Shown: positions 42,941-52,584, numbered from the stretch's first letter. The stretch is 53,502 nucleotides of DNA from Syntrophobacter sp. SbD1 (GCA_900290365.1 OMOE01000035.1:1-53502), one strand, 5' to 3'. Numbers and translations are program-made. Notes: generated by a model not told the origin, from the letters alone.

Positions 42941-45499
42941 CTACGTTTCCGCCAGTCGTTTCACGCTTCCTGCTTCCTGCTTCGATTCGTCTGTGCGGTA
43001 TGATCCAATTTTGCAAATCAGGCAGTTTTCAATACCCGGCGCCCGTGTTCCAGCCATGCTCTCAAGAATTGTCATAGGCCTGAAACAAAGGGATGGCTTC
43101 TCGAAAACATCCATTTCGATGGAGTTTTCCCCGGCTTTTCGCATATCGAGAAGTATATCTCCAAGGCTGGCTGTCACATGACCCTTTTTGGTTTTTTTCT
43201 CCAGCAGGTTGTCTGCGCATTTGGGCCTTGCATCGAGAAGATGTCGCACCACAAAAGGACTCAAACCGGAAACAAGGTAAACGCCCCTGCACGGATGGCC
43301 CGAGATTTCCTTTTTATCGGCGCGGCCTACAATACTAATCTTGATGATACCGCTGAATTGCCGGTCCAGCCGTTCGCGAACCGCCGCGGGGTCCATGTTT
43401 TGGCTCAGCGCGATGTAAGCCTCGGCCACTATGGTTTCCATTCCAAGCGGCAAGGCCTCGCCGAATGAAATCTTCGGGTGTGGATGATGGCCTTTACTGA
43501 AGGCTACAGGCAGGTCCGCCCTCCTGACAGCCCTCTCAAAAGCAGAGGCCATCTCCAGTTGACCGAAAAAACGCGCTTTCCCAAGCTTTGAATAAACCAC
43601 CCTGTAGAGAAATTCCGTATCGGAAAAAGACGCACCAACACTGTGCGGCGGACTTGGCGGCCCCAACTCCAAAACCGGTCCTTTATGGACAACAGGAGAA
43701 ATCCCGTTATGGCCGCAAACCCCGCACTGCGTACAGGGCCCCTTACGGCAGTCATCGGTGAAGTCCTCCTCTTTGGACTTTTCGTATTCTTTCCACAAAT
43801 AGTCGGGCGAAACACCCGCCGAAAGATGGTCCCAAGGGAGGATTTCATCACGGCCGCGGTGGCGCTGTGCATAGAACGGAGCGCTGAGCCCGGTTTCGTG
43901 GAGTGCGCGATGCCAGATATCCTCCCTGAAATGGTCGGTCCAACCGTCAAACCGGGCGCCAAGCTCCCAGGCACGTTTGAGCGCAGCCCCCAGCCTCCTG
44001 CTTCCCCGAGCGAATACCGCCTCGAAAACGCTGTTGCCGGGCAGATTCCACTTTAATCTGAGACCGGGCTTCCTTAGCCGCTCCTTGAAAGTCTGAAGGC
44101 ACTCTTCCATCTGCTCCTTAGGCATTTGAGGCGACCACTGGAAAGGCGTAAGAGGTTTGGGAACGAAAGTGGATATAGAGATATTCACAGAGGACCTGGT
44201 CTTCTTGCCTTTTTCCCAAACCCTTAGGCCCAAGTCCGCAATGGAGTCCCTGTCCGCCTCTGTTTCGCCGGGAAGCCCCATCATGAAATAGAGCTTTATG
44301 ACGCGCCAGCCCATATCGAATGCTGCTTGGGCTGAATCGAGCAGATCCTCGTCGCGTATTGTCTTGTTTATAACTCGCCGAAGACGCTCGCTCCCGGCTT
44401 CGGGCGCCAGTGTAAAGCCGGTTTTGCGTATCTTTTTGATATGCTCCATCAGTTCGGGGGTGAATGTGCCTACACGCATCGATGGGAACGACACCGCAAC
44501 TTTGCGGGGTTCGAGTTCCTTTACCAGTCCCGCCAGCAGGCCCTGAATCTGGCAATAATCTCCCGTGCTCAAAGAGAGCAGGGAGAGGTCTTCAAAGCCG
44601 CTGAAACCGAGCGCTGTTTTCGCCCCGTCCAATACATTCGAGGGATGGCGCTCCCTTACCGGCCGATAAATAAAGCTTGCCTGGCAAAAGCGGCATCCGC
44701 GCGTGCAGCCCCGGGCAATTTCGATCCCAAGGCGGTTGTGGACGATATCGATAAGGGGCACAAGAGGTTTTTCAGGAATGGGGCAGGTTTGGTCAAGGCT
44801 GCGGACAACCCTTTTGCTCACCCCGGTGTAGTCGGCAAACCTCGGAACGATGGCCGATACAATCCCGCTTTCGTAATAGGAGACATCGAAAAAGGAGGGT
44901 ACATAAACGCCTGGAATATTTCTTACGGCCGCAAGGAAACCTTCCCTGGAGCGGACACTGCCCCGCTTCCAGTCCTGGTAGGCCAAAATGATCTCGGGCA
45001 GTACCTCCTCCGCCTCGCCGAGCACGAAAAAATCAAAAAAATCGGCCAGCGGTTCCGGGTTAAAGGCACAGGGGCCGCCTCCGATCACGAAGGGGTGGGA
45101 GGAGTTCCTGTCACGGGCAAAAAGAGGTATCTGACCCAGATCGAGAATAGTTAGTATGTTTGTGTAGCTGAGTTCGTACTGAAGGCTGATCCCCAGGAAG
45201 TCGAATTCGCAAAGGGGACGCTCGCTTTCGATCGCTCTAAGCGGCTGCCCGGCACTTCTTAACCTCTCTTCATAATCGGGCCATGGCGTGTAGACCCTGT
45301 CCGCCATGACATGCTCGGTCCGGTTCAAAAGATGGTAAAGCAATTGAAGCCCAAGATGGCTCAAGCCGATCTCGTAAACATCGGGAAAGCCGAGCGCGAA
45401 GCGGACCGAAGCGTCCCGGAAGCTTTTGCGGTAAGCATTTAATTCGAGCCCCACATACCGGCCGGGCTTTTCAATACCGTTCAAATTCGAATCAAACAT
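42941..45499 (-). CDS. TIGR03960-type B12-binding radical SAM protein fused to TIGR03936 (DUF2344)
   Basis: This is an 852-residue protein. An N-terminal B12-binding-like domain (~1-215: PDVYEIGLSHLGLQLLYHLL, GGGPCAFNPEPLADFFDFFV) precedes a radical SAM domain with the 4Fe-4S site CTRGCRFCQ near residue 270, and a DUF2344 domain from about residue 620 (RVVYSKLGKARFFGQLEMAS, VAFSKGHHPHPKISFG). A Cys-rich piece CRKGPCTQCGVCG links them. TIGR03960/03936 are usually two genes or one fusion beside RNase G, with unproven roles in rRNA or tRNA modification. The last ~10 residues come from a GCTTCCTGCTTCCTGC repeat. Confidence 0.88.
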   Translation of the reverse strand: MFDSNLNGIEKPGRYVGLELNAYRKSFRDASVRFALGFPDVYEIGLSHLGLQLLYHLLNRTEHVMADRVYTPWPDYEERLRSAGQPLRAIESERPLCEFDFLGISLQYELSYTNILTILDLGQIPLFARDRNSSHPFVIGGGPCAFNPEPLADFFDFFVLGEAEEVLPEIILAYQDWKRGSVRSREGFLAAVRNIPGVYVPSFFDVSYYESGIVSAIVPRFADYTGVSKRVVRSLDQTCPIPEKPLVPLIDIVHNRLGIEIARGCTRGCRFCQASFIYRPVRERHPSNVLDGAKTALGFSGFEDLSLLSLSTGDYCQIQGLLAGLVKELEPRKVAVSFPSMRVGTFTPELMEHIKKIRKTGFTLAPEAGSERLRRVINKTIRDEDLLDSAQAAFDMGWRVIKLYFMMGLPGETEADRDSIADLGLRVWEKGKKTRSSVNISISTFVPKPLTPFQWSPQMPKEQMEECLQTFKERLRKPGLRLKWNLPGNSVFEAVFARGSRRLGAALKRAWELGARFDGWTDHFREDIWHRALHETGLSAPFYAQRHRGRDEILPWDHLSAGVSPDYLWKEYEKSKEEDFTDDCRKGPCTQCGVCGHNGISPVVHKGPVLELGPPSPPHSVGASFSDTEFLYRVVYSKLGKARFFGQLEMASAFERAVRRADLPVAFSKGHHPHPKISFGEALPLGMETIVAEAYIALSQNMDPAAVRERLDRQFSGIIKISIVGRADKKEISGHPCRGVYLVSGLSPFVVRHLLDARPKCADNLLEKKTKKGHVTASLGDILLDMRKAGENSIEMDVFEKPSLCFRPMTILESMAGTRAPGIENCLICKIGSYRTDESKQEAGSVKRLAET

Positions 45500-46098
45500 T
45501 ATCTTTTACAAACCTTTTTTTACGTGAAAATAGGTTCCGGCGAAATCATCCGACATGTTATTTTAGAATCTTTCTTTATACTTATGCAAGATACAAGGAG
45601 TCAACAGAAAACCAATTAGGAATTAGGAATTAGTACCTCATGTCCCCATGGGACACTCTGAAACCATGAAGAGGTGAGGGACCCCTCTGTTCGTCATCCA
45701 GGCAGGGTTTTTGAGCCGGAATTCAGCGACTTTTCGAGAGGAATGGAAAAGCTTCACGGTGAACAGTGAGGACGGAGGAGATAGGACTGAGGATTGAGTG
45801 GAAAACACCTTACCGCTTGAAGATTCCCCATCTTTTCTTTCTTCGCGTCTTCGCGCCTTCGCGTGGAAATAAGCTCGGCCCAGAAGGAAGAGATGAGATC
45901 TCACATATTCGCGCCCTCGCGTGGGCTGTGAATTGTAGGCTCATACGGGGCAATTTCTACTTGCATTCTTCAAATGAGGTTGCTATCTTCAGGATTCTGG
46001 TTTCCTCTTGAGACTACGCTATCGGCGGAGGCTTGATATTCGAAAACTGCTGAACGGTTTATAATCTGACTGCGAACCCATTTGAAGGAGAGAAGGAC
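45500..46098. other. 599-base gene-free gap with low-complexity repeats
   Basis: No gene is supported. From the left: AT-rich promoter area of the radical SAM gene; AATTAGGAATTAGGAATTAG at 45613-45632; CTTCGCGTCTTCGCGCC and CCTTCGCGTGG with a related unit at 45908-45925 (a repeat found in many environmental genomes); then a plain stretch and AAGGAGAGAAGGA before the next gene. Open frames here encode only the repeat. Confidence 0.6.
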
Positions 46099-46389
46099 AT
46101 GAAGGTTTTTGTGGGTGGTGTTGCCGCGGCGTTCCTCGGCTTCCTGGGCATCATTATTTGGTATGACGCTGTGTTCAGGTTTATCGGGGGCGCGATCCCC
46201 CTTATCCTGCTCCTCGGTGGGTTGATGGCCGCATATCTTGGCTTCGATGAAGTTAAGGAGAAGCTCCCGTTCAAGAAGAGTGCAGAAAGTCAGGAACCAG
46301 CAAGTGATGCCAGGTTGAAAGAGGAAGCTGAAAAATACAAACAGGAAGTCGAAAGACTCAAAAGCGAGCTGGAAAAGAGCAAAAGCTAA
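46099..46389 (+). CDS. Small membrane protein with C-terminal coiled coil
   Basis: This is a 96-residue protein with two membrane helices (VFVGGVAAAFLGFLGIIIWY and IGGAIPLILLLGGLMAAYLG), then a charged helix rich in Glu/Lys (LKEEAEKYKQEVERLKSELE) predicted to form a coiled coil. GGAGAGAAGGAC precedes the ATG and a strong terminator follows, so it is a single-gene unit. No known family. Confidence 0.75.
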   Translation: MKVFVGGVAAAFLGFLGIIIWYDAVFRFIGGAIPLILLLGGLMAAYLGFDEVKEKLPFKKSAESQEPASDARLKEEAEKYKQEVERLKSELEKSKS

Positions 46390-46410
46390 AGCCAGAGCCT
46401 GTTTCCGAAT

Positions 46411-46455
46411 AAAAAAGGTCGCCCCTCATCCATTAGGGGCGGCCTTATTTTTTTT
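46411..46455 (+). terminator. Rho-independent terminator of the small membrane protein gene
   Basis: AAGGTCGCCCCT pairs with AGGGGCGGCCTT around an eight-base loop, followed by ATTTTTTTT. Confidence 0.9.
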
Positions 46456-46543
46456 ATATCGTGGTACTTTGTGATATCGGCGAGACGCCGGAAACCAGCG
46501 CCAAGAGGTTTGGTGATAAGCTCCGGAAATCGGGAGGTCACTC

Positions 46544-46708
46544 ATGGAGCGAAAGGTATTTGATCTTCCGGGCCATGCCCATTTGGAACACATGCACAAA
46601 AATCCGGTCAGGAAGGGACTGGTGGGGAGCGCCGAGGAGTGGAGGCACGGCTCGGCGGGGTGGTATCTTGTGAACCGGCCCGTTGGAGTTGAAATTGTTG
46701 GTTTGTAA
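46544..46708 (+). pseudogene. RAYT/IS200-like transposase, C-terminal remnant
   Basis: The frame reads LEHMHKNPVRKGLVGSAEEW, then RHGSAGWYLV and a short end. The stretch HxNPVRKGLV...EEW...SSA-W is the last helix block of Y1-type REP transposases (RAYT). The catalytic HUH motif and Tyr lie upstream and are absent. GGGAGG before an ATG at 46544 makes it translatable as 54 residues, but the residue pattern is a decayed end. It may have mobilised the palindromic repeats seen elsewhere in the window. Confidence 0.6.
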
Positions 46709-46728
46709 TAAGCCTCTTGTGCTACGCA

Positions 46729-46750
46729 CACGGATAACGAGTTATCCGTG
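46729..46750. repeat. Perfect palindrome downstream of polA
   Basis: CACGGATAAC and GTTATCCGTG flank a two-base GA centre. No T run is nearby. It lies between the RAYT remnant and polA and could be a REP-type hairpin. Confidence 0.5.
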
Positions 46751-46853
46751 CCACCCCGGGCAAATAGGTGACCCCGGCGCTTTGGGACACAGTCTACTTC
46801 GCGGGAATGACGGGTGTGCAAAATTCCCGCTTCCCGCTTCCCGCTGCTGCAAA

Positions 46854-49583
46854 TCACGCATGGGCTTCGGTCCAATTGGACCCGCAACCGATGTCAACCT
46901 TGAGCGGTACATCAATCTCCCAGACATTTTCCATCGACTCCCGGATAAGGTCTTCGACCGGCGTCCTTTGATCGGAGGACGCCTCGAAGAGCAGTTCGTC
47001 ATGGACCTGCAGAAGCATTTGCACGCCGAGGTTCTCTTTTTTGAGCCGCAGACCGATATCGACCATCGCCTTTTTTATGAGGTCGGCGGCCGTGCCCTGG
47101 ATAGGAGTATTTATAGCCAGTCGCTCCCCCAATTGCCGTATTGAGTAGTTTCGGCTCTGAAGCTCAGGAATCGGCCGCCTGCGGCCAAGAAGGGTTTCCG
47201 TGTACCCTTGGTCGCGGGCCTTGCGGATCACCGAGTCAATGAAGTCGCGCACACCGCTGTAGCGTTCGAAGTACCTGTCGATGGCAGCTTTTGCAATCTT
47301 GGTGCTGATTCGAAGCCTTTGCGCCAGGCCGAACGGACTCATTCCATAGGCTATTCCGAAGTTTATCATCTTGGCTTGCCTGCGCATTTCCGCGCTGACT
47401 TCGTCTGCCGTTACGCCAAAAATTTCGGCGGCTGTACGCCGGTGCACGTCCTCATCGTTTCTGAATGAATCCGTAAGGTTTCGGTCACCACTGTAATGAG
47501 CAAGCACGCGAAGCTCGATCTGCGAATAGTCCGCCGATATGAGAATATTTCCGGGCGCTGCTATGAAGGCCTGACGAATCCGTCTGCCCTCTTCACTCCT
47601 GATCGGGATGTTCTGCAGGTTGGGGTTCGAGCTGCTTAGACGTCCCGTTGCGGTCACTGCCTGGTTGAAAGAGGTGTGGATGCGGCCCGTATCAGGATGA
47701 ACAAGCTTGGGCAGAGCGTCTGCATAGGTACCCTTCAGCTTTGAGAGTGTACGGTAGACCAGCACCTGCTCGGCGACCGGGTGCTCCAGGGCAAGCTCTT
47801 CCAGAACACTCGTGTCGGTGGAAGGTCCGCTCTTTGTCTTTTTGAGCACCCGAAGACCCATTTTATCGAAAAGAATATGCGCAAGCTGCTTTGGAGATTG
47901 GATATTAAATTCATCGCCTGCAATCTGATAGATGAGCGCGGCTTTTTGGTCCAGTGCTTTTTCAAACTCGATGGACAGATCCTGCAGGATTTCGCGATCG
48001 ACAAGGATTCCCGTGTATTCCATGCGGGCAAGGACCTCGGTAAGCGGCAGTTCAATTGATTCGTAGAGATTTTTGAGATTATTTTCCTCAAGCTTTTGCC
48101 GCAAAACAGGCACAAGGCGCCAGCATGTCTCGACACCACGGCAGGCGTAATCGACGGCCTTTTCGAAGTCGATTTCAGCAAAACTTACCTGTTTTTTGCC
48201 CCTGCCGGTGAGATCTTCATAAGAGCATATACCTTCGTCGAGGTGTTCGGAGCAAATCCGTTCGGTCGCATGCGTTTGGCTTCCCGGGTCCAGAAGGTAG
48301 CTTGCAATCATGGTATCGAAAGTCATTGACTGGAGATCGATTCCATACCTCTTGAGGACTATCCATTGAAACTTGAGGTTATGCCCCGCCTTGCTTACCG
48401 TTTTGGCGCCGAGGACCGGTTCAAGCCCCCGGAGGCCTTCGGCCGCCGTCAACTGGATGCCGCATTCAGGCCTATGGCCGATCGGGATGTACCATGCGTC
48501 GTCGCCGTCCCAACAGAGCGCGATCGAGATGATATCAGCTTGCATGGCATCCCGGGAGGTGGTCTCTATTTCCAGTGCAATGAGCGGTTGTGCACTGGCG
48601 ATTCGTACCATTTCGGCCAGTTCTTCCCGCGTTCGAATCAGCCTGTCAACCCTTTTGCGGCTGGACAACTTCGGGCTTATTATCGTCTCTTCTTCGGGCT
48701 CCGCCCATTCCCGCTTCAGCATATCGAGAATAGTTTTGAAGTCGAGTTCCTCACAGAGGCTAAACATTTCCTGCCGCATTGGCGGGGCAGGCGAAAACTC
48801 CTCCAGGTCCTTTTGTATCAAAACATCGAGCCGCAGCGATACCAGATCGCGTGACAGATATGCGCTCTGTCTGCCCGTCAGCAGCTTTTGGCGCAAAGAA
48901 TCGGGGGTCACGTCACTGAGGTTCTCGTAGATTCGATCCAGAGAACCCCATTTTTTCAACAATTGGCCGGCGGTCTTGGCCCCTATTCCTTTCACTCCGG
49001 AAATATTATCCGTTGTATCGCCTACAAGCGCCAGGTATTCAACCATCTGCCCGGGGGTAACTCCAAAGCGCTCCAAAACGGCGTCTTCAGTAAAAACCCG
49101 GTCGTTTTGAGGGTCCCACTGTCTGACCTCGGGGTCTTGAATAAGCTGATGGAGATCCTTGTCCGCCGAGACCACGACGATTTCCAGGCCGCGTGACAAG
49201 GCCCAATGGGTGAGGGTCGCTATCAGGTCGTCCGCCTCGTAGCCTTCGAGCTCCATTTGAGGCACTCCGAAATATCGAACTGCTTTCTTGATATAAGGGA
49301 TTTGCGGTATCAGCTCTTCCGGAGTTACCTGGCGAGTAGCCTTGTAAGCGTCGGACAATTGATGCCGAAAATTTGGCCCGGGAGCGTCGAAAACCACGCA
49401 AATGTAATCCGGTTTGCGCTCTCGGATGACTTTGAGGAGCATCGTAATAAATCCGTATACCGCCTGGGTCGCCATTCCCTTTGAGTTTGTCAGCCGTCGG
49501 ATCGCGTAGAAAGCCCTGTAGATATAAGAGCTCCCGTCGATTATGAAAAATGTTTTACCCTCGCTTCTTGTCTGCTGATTCAT
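46854..49583 (-). CDS. polA: DNA polymerase I, proofreading site altered
   Basis: This is a 909-residue protein. The 5'-nuclease domain (1-290) is normal (FFIIDGSSYIYRAFYAIRRL, YEADDLIATL, VSADKDLHQLI). The polymerase domain (~510-909) has motif A (ILISADYSQIELRVLAHYSG), motif B (RRQAKMINFGIAYGM) and motif C (QVHDELLFE). The central 3'-5' exonuclease fold is present but key acids differ from E. coli: Asp355 is Glu338, Asp424 is Gln406 and Asp501 is Glu486; Glu357 is kept as Glu340. Proofreading is thus probably weak or lost, while repair and Okazaki functions stay. Its start overlaps the ttcA stop (ATGA). Confidence 0.93.
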   Translation of the reverse strand: MNQQTRSEGKTFFIIDGSSYIYRAFYAIRRLTNSKGMATQAVYGFITMLLKVIRERKPDYICVVFDAPGPNFRHQLSDAYKATRQVTPEELIPQIPYIKKAVRYFGVPQMELEGYEADDLIATLTHWALSRGLEIVVVSADKDLHQLIQDPEVRQWDPQNDRVFTEDAVLERFGVTPGQMVEYLALVGDTTDNISGVKGIGAKTAGQLLKKWGSLDRIYENLSDVTPDSLRQKLLTGRQSAYLSRDLVSLRLDVLIQKDLEEFSPAPPMRQEMFSLCEELDFKTILDMLKREWAEPEEETIISPKLSSRKRVDRLIRTREELAEMVRIASAQPLIALEIETTSRDAMQADIISIALCWDGDDAWYIPIGHRPECGIQLTAAEGLRGLEPVLGAKTVSKAGHNLKFQWIVLKRYGIDLQSMTFDTMIASYLLDPGSQTHATERICSEHLDEGICSYEDLTGRGKKQVSFAEIDFEKAVDYACRGVETCWRLVPVLRQKLEENNLKNLYESIELPLTEVLARMEYTGILVDREILQDLSIEFEKALDQKAALIYQIAGDEFNIQSPKQLAHILFDKMGLRVLKKTKSGPSTDTSVLEELALEHPVAEQVLVYRTLSKLKGTYADALPKLVHPDTGRIHTSFNQAVTATGRLSSSNPNLQNIPIRSEEGRRIRQAFIAAPGNILISADYSQIELRVLAHYSGDRNLTDSFRNDEDVHRRTAAEIFGVTADEVSAEMRRQAKMINFGIAYGMSPFGLAQRLRISTKIAKAAIDRYFERYSGVRDFIDSVIRKARDQGYTETLLGRRRPIPELQSRNYSIRQLGERLAINTPIQGTAADLIKKAMVDIGLRLKKENLGVQMLLQVHDELLFEASSDQRTPVEDLIRESMENVWEIDVPLKVDIGCGSNWTEAHA

Positions 49584-50392
49584 TTTGAGTTTTCTTCTTT
49601 TTTTGTCTTATCGTCTTCGCGTGCGCGACCCCGTCCCTTTGCCGGGCCTCGTTCGCCCCTGGCGGGAAGTTTTTTGGGCAGGTACTCCAAATTGATGTTG
49701 CTCATTGCGTGGTAGATATTTCCCCGAACCTTGGAATTCTTTCTGAACAGGCCATCGAGCATGTTGCGAATTTCCATCCTTTGATTTACGTCCGCCGAAG
49801 GGCACTTTGCCTGCAGCATGGGCAGCCCCAGATTGTTGCACATTCTGAGTATGTGTTGAGCAGGGACGAGCGCAAGAGGGCGTATCACGGTTATTTCGCC
49901 GCCGAAAAACTCCTGTTTGGGCACCATGCCGGCAACCTGCGCTCCGTAGCAGATATTTAAAAAGAACGTTTCTATCATATCATCCTGGTTGTGGCCCAGC
50001 GCTATCTTCGGGCAGCCAAGCTCACGCGCCTTTGTGAAGAGCACCGAACGCCTCAGCCGGGAGCAAAGGAAGCAGGGGTTTTCACGATTTTCAGGTCCGT
50101 GGGCCCTTGGACCGTGATCTGTTCGGATGATTTCGTACCGAAACCCCTCTTGCCTGAAATATTCTTCCAGACGGTCTGCCGATTCCGTATCGAACCCGGG
50201 GTCGACGTGGACGGCCACAAGTTCATAGCTGATCGGAACGCGCCGAAGCCTCTCGCGAAGCAGCCACAGAAGGAGCATGCTGTCCTTGCCCCCTGAGACC
50301 CCGACCGCGATTCTGTCCCTGTTTTCTATCAACTCGTAATGATGTATCCCCTTTCCGAGCAGCCTCCGAACTTCCTGATCGACAAACGCCAT
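49580..50392 (-). CDS. ttcA: TtcA-family tRNA 2-thiocytidine synthetase
   Basis: This is a 270-residue PP-loop ATPase that thiolates C32 of tRNA with an Fe-S cluster. Motif SGGKDS at residues 33-38, CFLC at 107-110, a third Cys in QAKCPSADV and GHNQDDMIETFFLN. The tail (~235-270) is Lys/Arg/Gly-rich, probably binding tRNA. It forms an operon with polA. Confidence 0.87.
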   Translation of the reverse strand: MAFVDQEVRRLLGKGIHHYELIENRDRIAVGVSGGKDSMLLLWLLRERLRRVPISYELVAVHVDPGFDTESADRLEEYFRQEGFRYEIIRTDHGPRAHGPENRENPCFLCSRLRRSVLFTKARELGCPKIALGHNQDDMIETFFLNICYGAQVAGMVPKQEFFGGEITVIRPLALVPAQHILRMCNNLGLPMLQAKCPSADVNQRMEIRNMLDGLFRKNSKVRGNIYHAMSNINLEYLPKKLPARGERGPAKGRGRAREDDKTKKEENSK

Positions 50393-50495
50393 AACTGAAA
50401 CTTCTTCCCCCTTTCGAGTTTTTAATATATTTATATTCTAGCCGATTCCGCCGCTGATTTCAGCGCATATAGTATCCAACATGTGAGTGGAGTCA

Positions 50496-52265
50496 ATGCA
50501 GTATAAACTTGCCGAACTGATCGATGTCGAAAAAACTGAGGTGATTTTGGGACGGATCATCGATGCATTTGGTGCTTCCGCTGGTATCATTGACCTGGAA
50601 GGCAATGTGATAGTTGCCGTGCGATGGCGGAAAATCTGCACCGATTTCCACAGAAAGAACCAGGTTTCGCGCAAAAGATGCATCGTGAGCACTACGAAGC
50701 TTGCCAATGAAGTGGCTCCGGGGGGGAGCTTTTCAGTATTCAAATGCCTTAACGGTCTCACAGGCGCATCTTCCCCGATCGTCATCGAAGGAGAGCACCT
50801 CGGCAACGCTTTTATATGTCAGTTTCTGACCGAAAAACCCGACACGGATTTTTTCACTGGCCAGGCAGATGAGCACGAGTTTGATAAATCGTCCTATTTG
50901 AGCGCGCTCTCGGAGTTGCCCATCATAGGGCGGGGCGCGCTGCCTTCGCTTCTGCCATTGATCACCTCGATTGCCGAGGCTATAGCCAGTGTGGGATTGA
51001 GACAGTTAAGGCAGATGGAGGTAGAAAAAGAACTTCACAGGGTACGGGATAAACTGCAACTCCAAAACGCAGAACTCAAAGCATCCGAAGAGGAATTGCG
51101 GGCACAAAACGAGAAACTGTATTTATCAAGGAACGAATTGCTGCGGGCCAAACAGGAGTGGGAGCGGACATTCGACGCAGTACCCGACCTGATCGCCATT
51201 TTAGACCCACAGCACCGAATTGTCCGCGCCAACCGGGAGATGGCCCGGCGGATCGGATTGGAGACGGAACAATGTGCCGGCCTGCTATGTCATGAATGCG
51301 TACATGACTCGTCATCGGCCCCGGCGATTTGCCCGCATCAGCTTACATTGCTCGATGGGCGGGAGCACATTGCCGAAGTGCATGAGCCACATCTTGGCGG
51401 CCATTTTCTGGTTAGCACGACCGCGTTGCGCGACGAACGAGGCGACATAGTGGGCACAGTTCACGTAGCCCGCGACATCACCGGGCGAAAACGAATGGAA
51501 GAAGAGCTTCGCAAGTCGCGTGATGAACTGGAGGCTCGCGTCGAGGAGCGCACCGCCGAACTGGGCAAGGCGGTAGCCAGACTCGAACTGAGCAACCAGG
51601 AACTCCAGGAGTTTGCATTTGTAGCCTCGCATGATCTTCAGGAACCGCTAAGAAAAATTCATAGCTTTTGTGATCTCGTAATGCGGTCCAACCTGGATAG
51701 AGTTGACGAAAAGGGTGTAGATTACCTGACAAGAATGCAGCAGGCCGCCAAGCGGATGCAGCGGTTCCTTAAAGACCTTCTGAACTATTCGCGGGTTTCT
51801 ACCCAGCCGGAGCCTTTTCAGCCGGTGGACATAAAAGAGGTCGCCACGGAAGCCGCAGAGCTATTCGAACATAAGCTCAGCAAAATAGGCGGTAAAATCG
51901 AAATGGCCGAGATGCCGGTCATCCAGGCGGACCCCGGTCAAATGATCCGTCTTTTTCAAAATCTGATAGGAAACGCAGTCAAATATGCAAGTACCGAAAA
52001 GCTTCATATCAGGATCTACAGCGAGCAGCAAAAATCGTTGTGCCGTATTTTCGTCGAGGATAACGGAATAGGGTTCGATGAGAGATACCTTGACCGTATC
52101 TTTTCACCATTTCAGAGGCTGCATGGCCGCTCCGAGTACTCCGGAACGGGTATGGGACTTGCCATCTGCCGCAAAATAGCCGAGCGTCACCTGGGCAGCA
52201 TTACCGCCAAAAGCGCACCCGGTAAGGGATCGACTTTTATAGTCACTTTGCCGGTAAAGCAGTGA
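50496..52265 (+). CDS. PocR-PAS hybrid sensor histidine kinase
   Basis: This 589-residue soluble kinase has a PocR ligand-binding domain at ~1-175 (KCLNGLTGASSPIVIEGEHL, GNAFICQFL). A coiled coil (~180-225) and PAS/PAC domain (~230-340; TFDAVPDLIAILDPQHRIVR) lead to HisKA with phospho-His in FVASHDLQEPLRKI and HATPase boxes N (LIGNAVKYA), G1 (VEDNGIGFDERY) and G2 (GTGMGLAICRKI). The ATG at 50496 has GGAG before it. No response regulator is adjacent. PocR domains sense small organic ligands such as propanediol or hydrocarbon derivatives. Confidence 0.87.
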   Translation: MQYKLAELIDVEKTEVILGRIIDAFGASAGIIDLEGNVIVAVRWRKICTDFHRKNQVSRKRCIVSTTKLANEVAPGGSFSVFKCLNGLTGASSPIVIEGEHLGNAFICQFLTEKPDTDFFTGQADEHEFDKSSYLSALSELPIIGRGALPSLLPLITSIAEAIASVGLRQLRQMEVEKELHRVRDKLQLQNAELKASEEELRAQNEKLYLSRNELLRAKQEWERTFDAVPDLIAILDPQHRIVRANREMARRIGLETEQCAGLLCHECVHDSSSAPAICPHQLTLLDGREHIAEVHEPHLGGHFLVSTTALRDERGDIVGTVHVARDITGRKRMEEELRKSRDELEARVEERTAELGKAVARLELSNQELQEFAFVASHDLQEPLRKIHSFCDLVMRSNLDRVDEKGVDYLTRMQQAAKRMQRFLKDLLNYSRVSTQPEPFQPVDIKEVATEAAELFEHKLSKIGGKIEMAEMPVIQADPGQMIRLFQNLIGNAVKYASTEKLHIRIYSEQQKSLCRIFVEDNGIGFDERYLDRIFSPFQRLHGRSEYSGTGMGLAICRKIAERHLGSITAKSAPGKGSTFIVTLPVKQ

Positions 52266-52304
52266 TGGATGGTGAGGAGTGAGGGGTGAGGGGTGACAGG
52301 CTAG

Positions 52305-52419
52305 GACGGTAGCGCCGCCTTCCACGGCGGCGTTATTCTCCGGTCAAACGCACTCCGAAGCTTCTTTCATCTCCGCATAGCCCCTTTTTTGCGCCGCCGT
52401 GGAAGGCGGCGCTACCGTC
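52305..52419. repeat. 115-bp element with 28-bp perfect inverted ends
   Basis: The left end (52305-52332) starts GACGGTAGCGCCGCC, and the right end (52392-52419) is its exact reverse complement over 28 bases, with a 59-base spacer. Each arm can also fold on itself (CGCCGCC with GGCGGCG). It lies between the kinase gene and the tRNA genes, and 16 bases are shared with the end of repeat B2. It is REP/BIME-like. Confidence 0.85.
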
Positions 52420-52498
52420 AGGACAGATTCACCGGGTCGGGTGTCTTTTCCAGATTGACTGAGGACGGCTGTTTTGGTATGATACCGATTCTTTGGTT

Positions 52499-52575
52499 GC
52501 GCCCGTAGCTCAGATGGATAGAGCGTCGGACTTCGAATCCGCAGGCCGCAGGTTCGAATCCTGCCGGGCGTACCA
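52499..52575 (+). tRNA. tRNA-Arg (anticodon TCG)
   Basis: Acceptor GCGCCCG pairs with CGGGCGT, the D arm is TAGCTCAGATGGATAGAGC, the anticodon loop CTTCGAA, and the T loop GGTTCGAATCC. CCA is encoded at 52573-52575. It reads CGA and other CGN codons. Confidence 0.93.
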
Positions 52576-52584
52576 GCTTTTTTC

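Noticed and set aside
45638..45904. 88-residue minus-strand frame containing FHAKARRREE
   Set aside because: It is read out of the CTTCGCGTCTTCGCG intergenic repeat, a known source of false genes.
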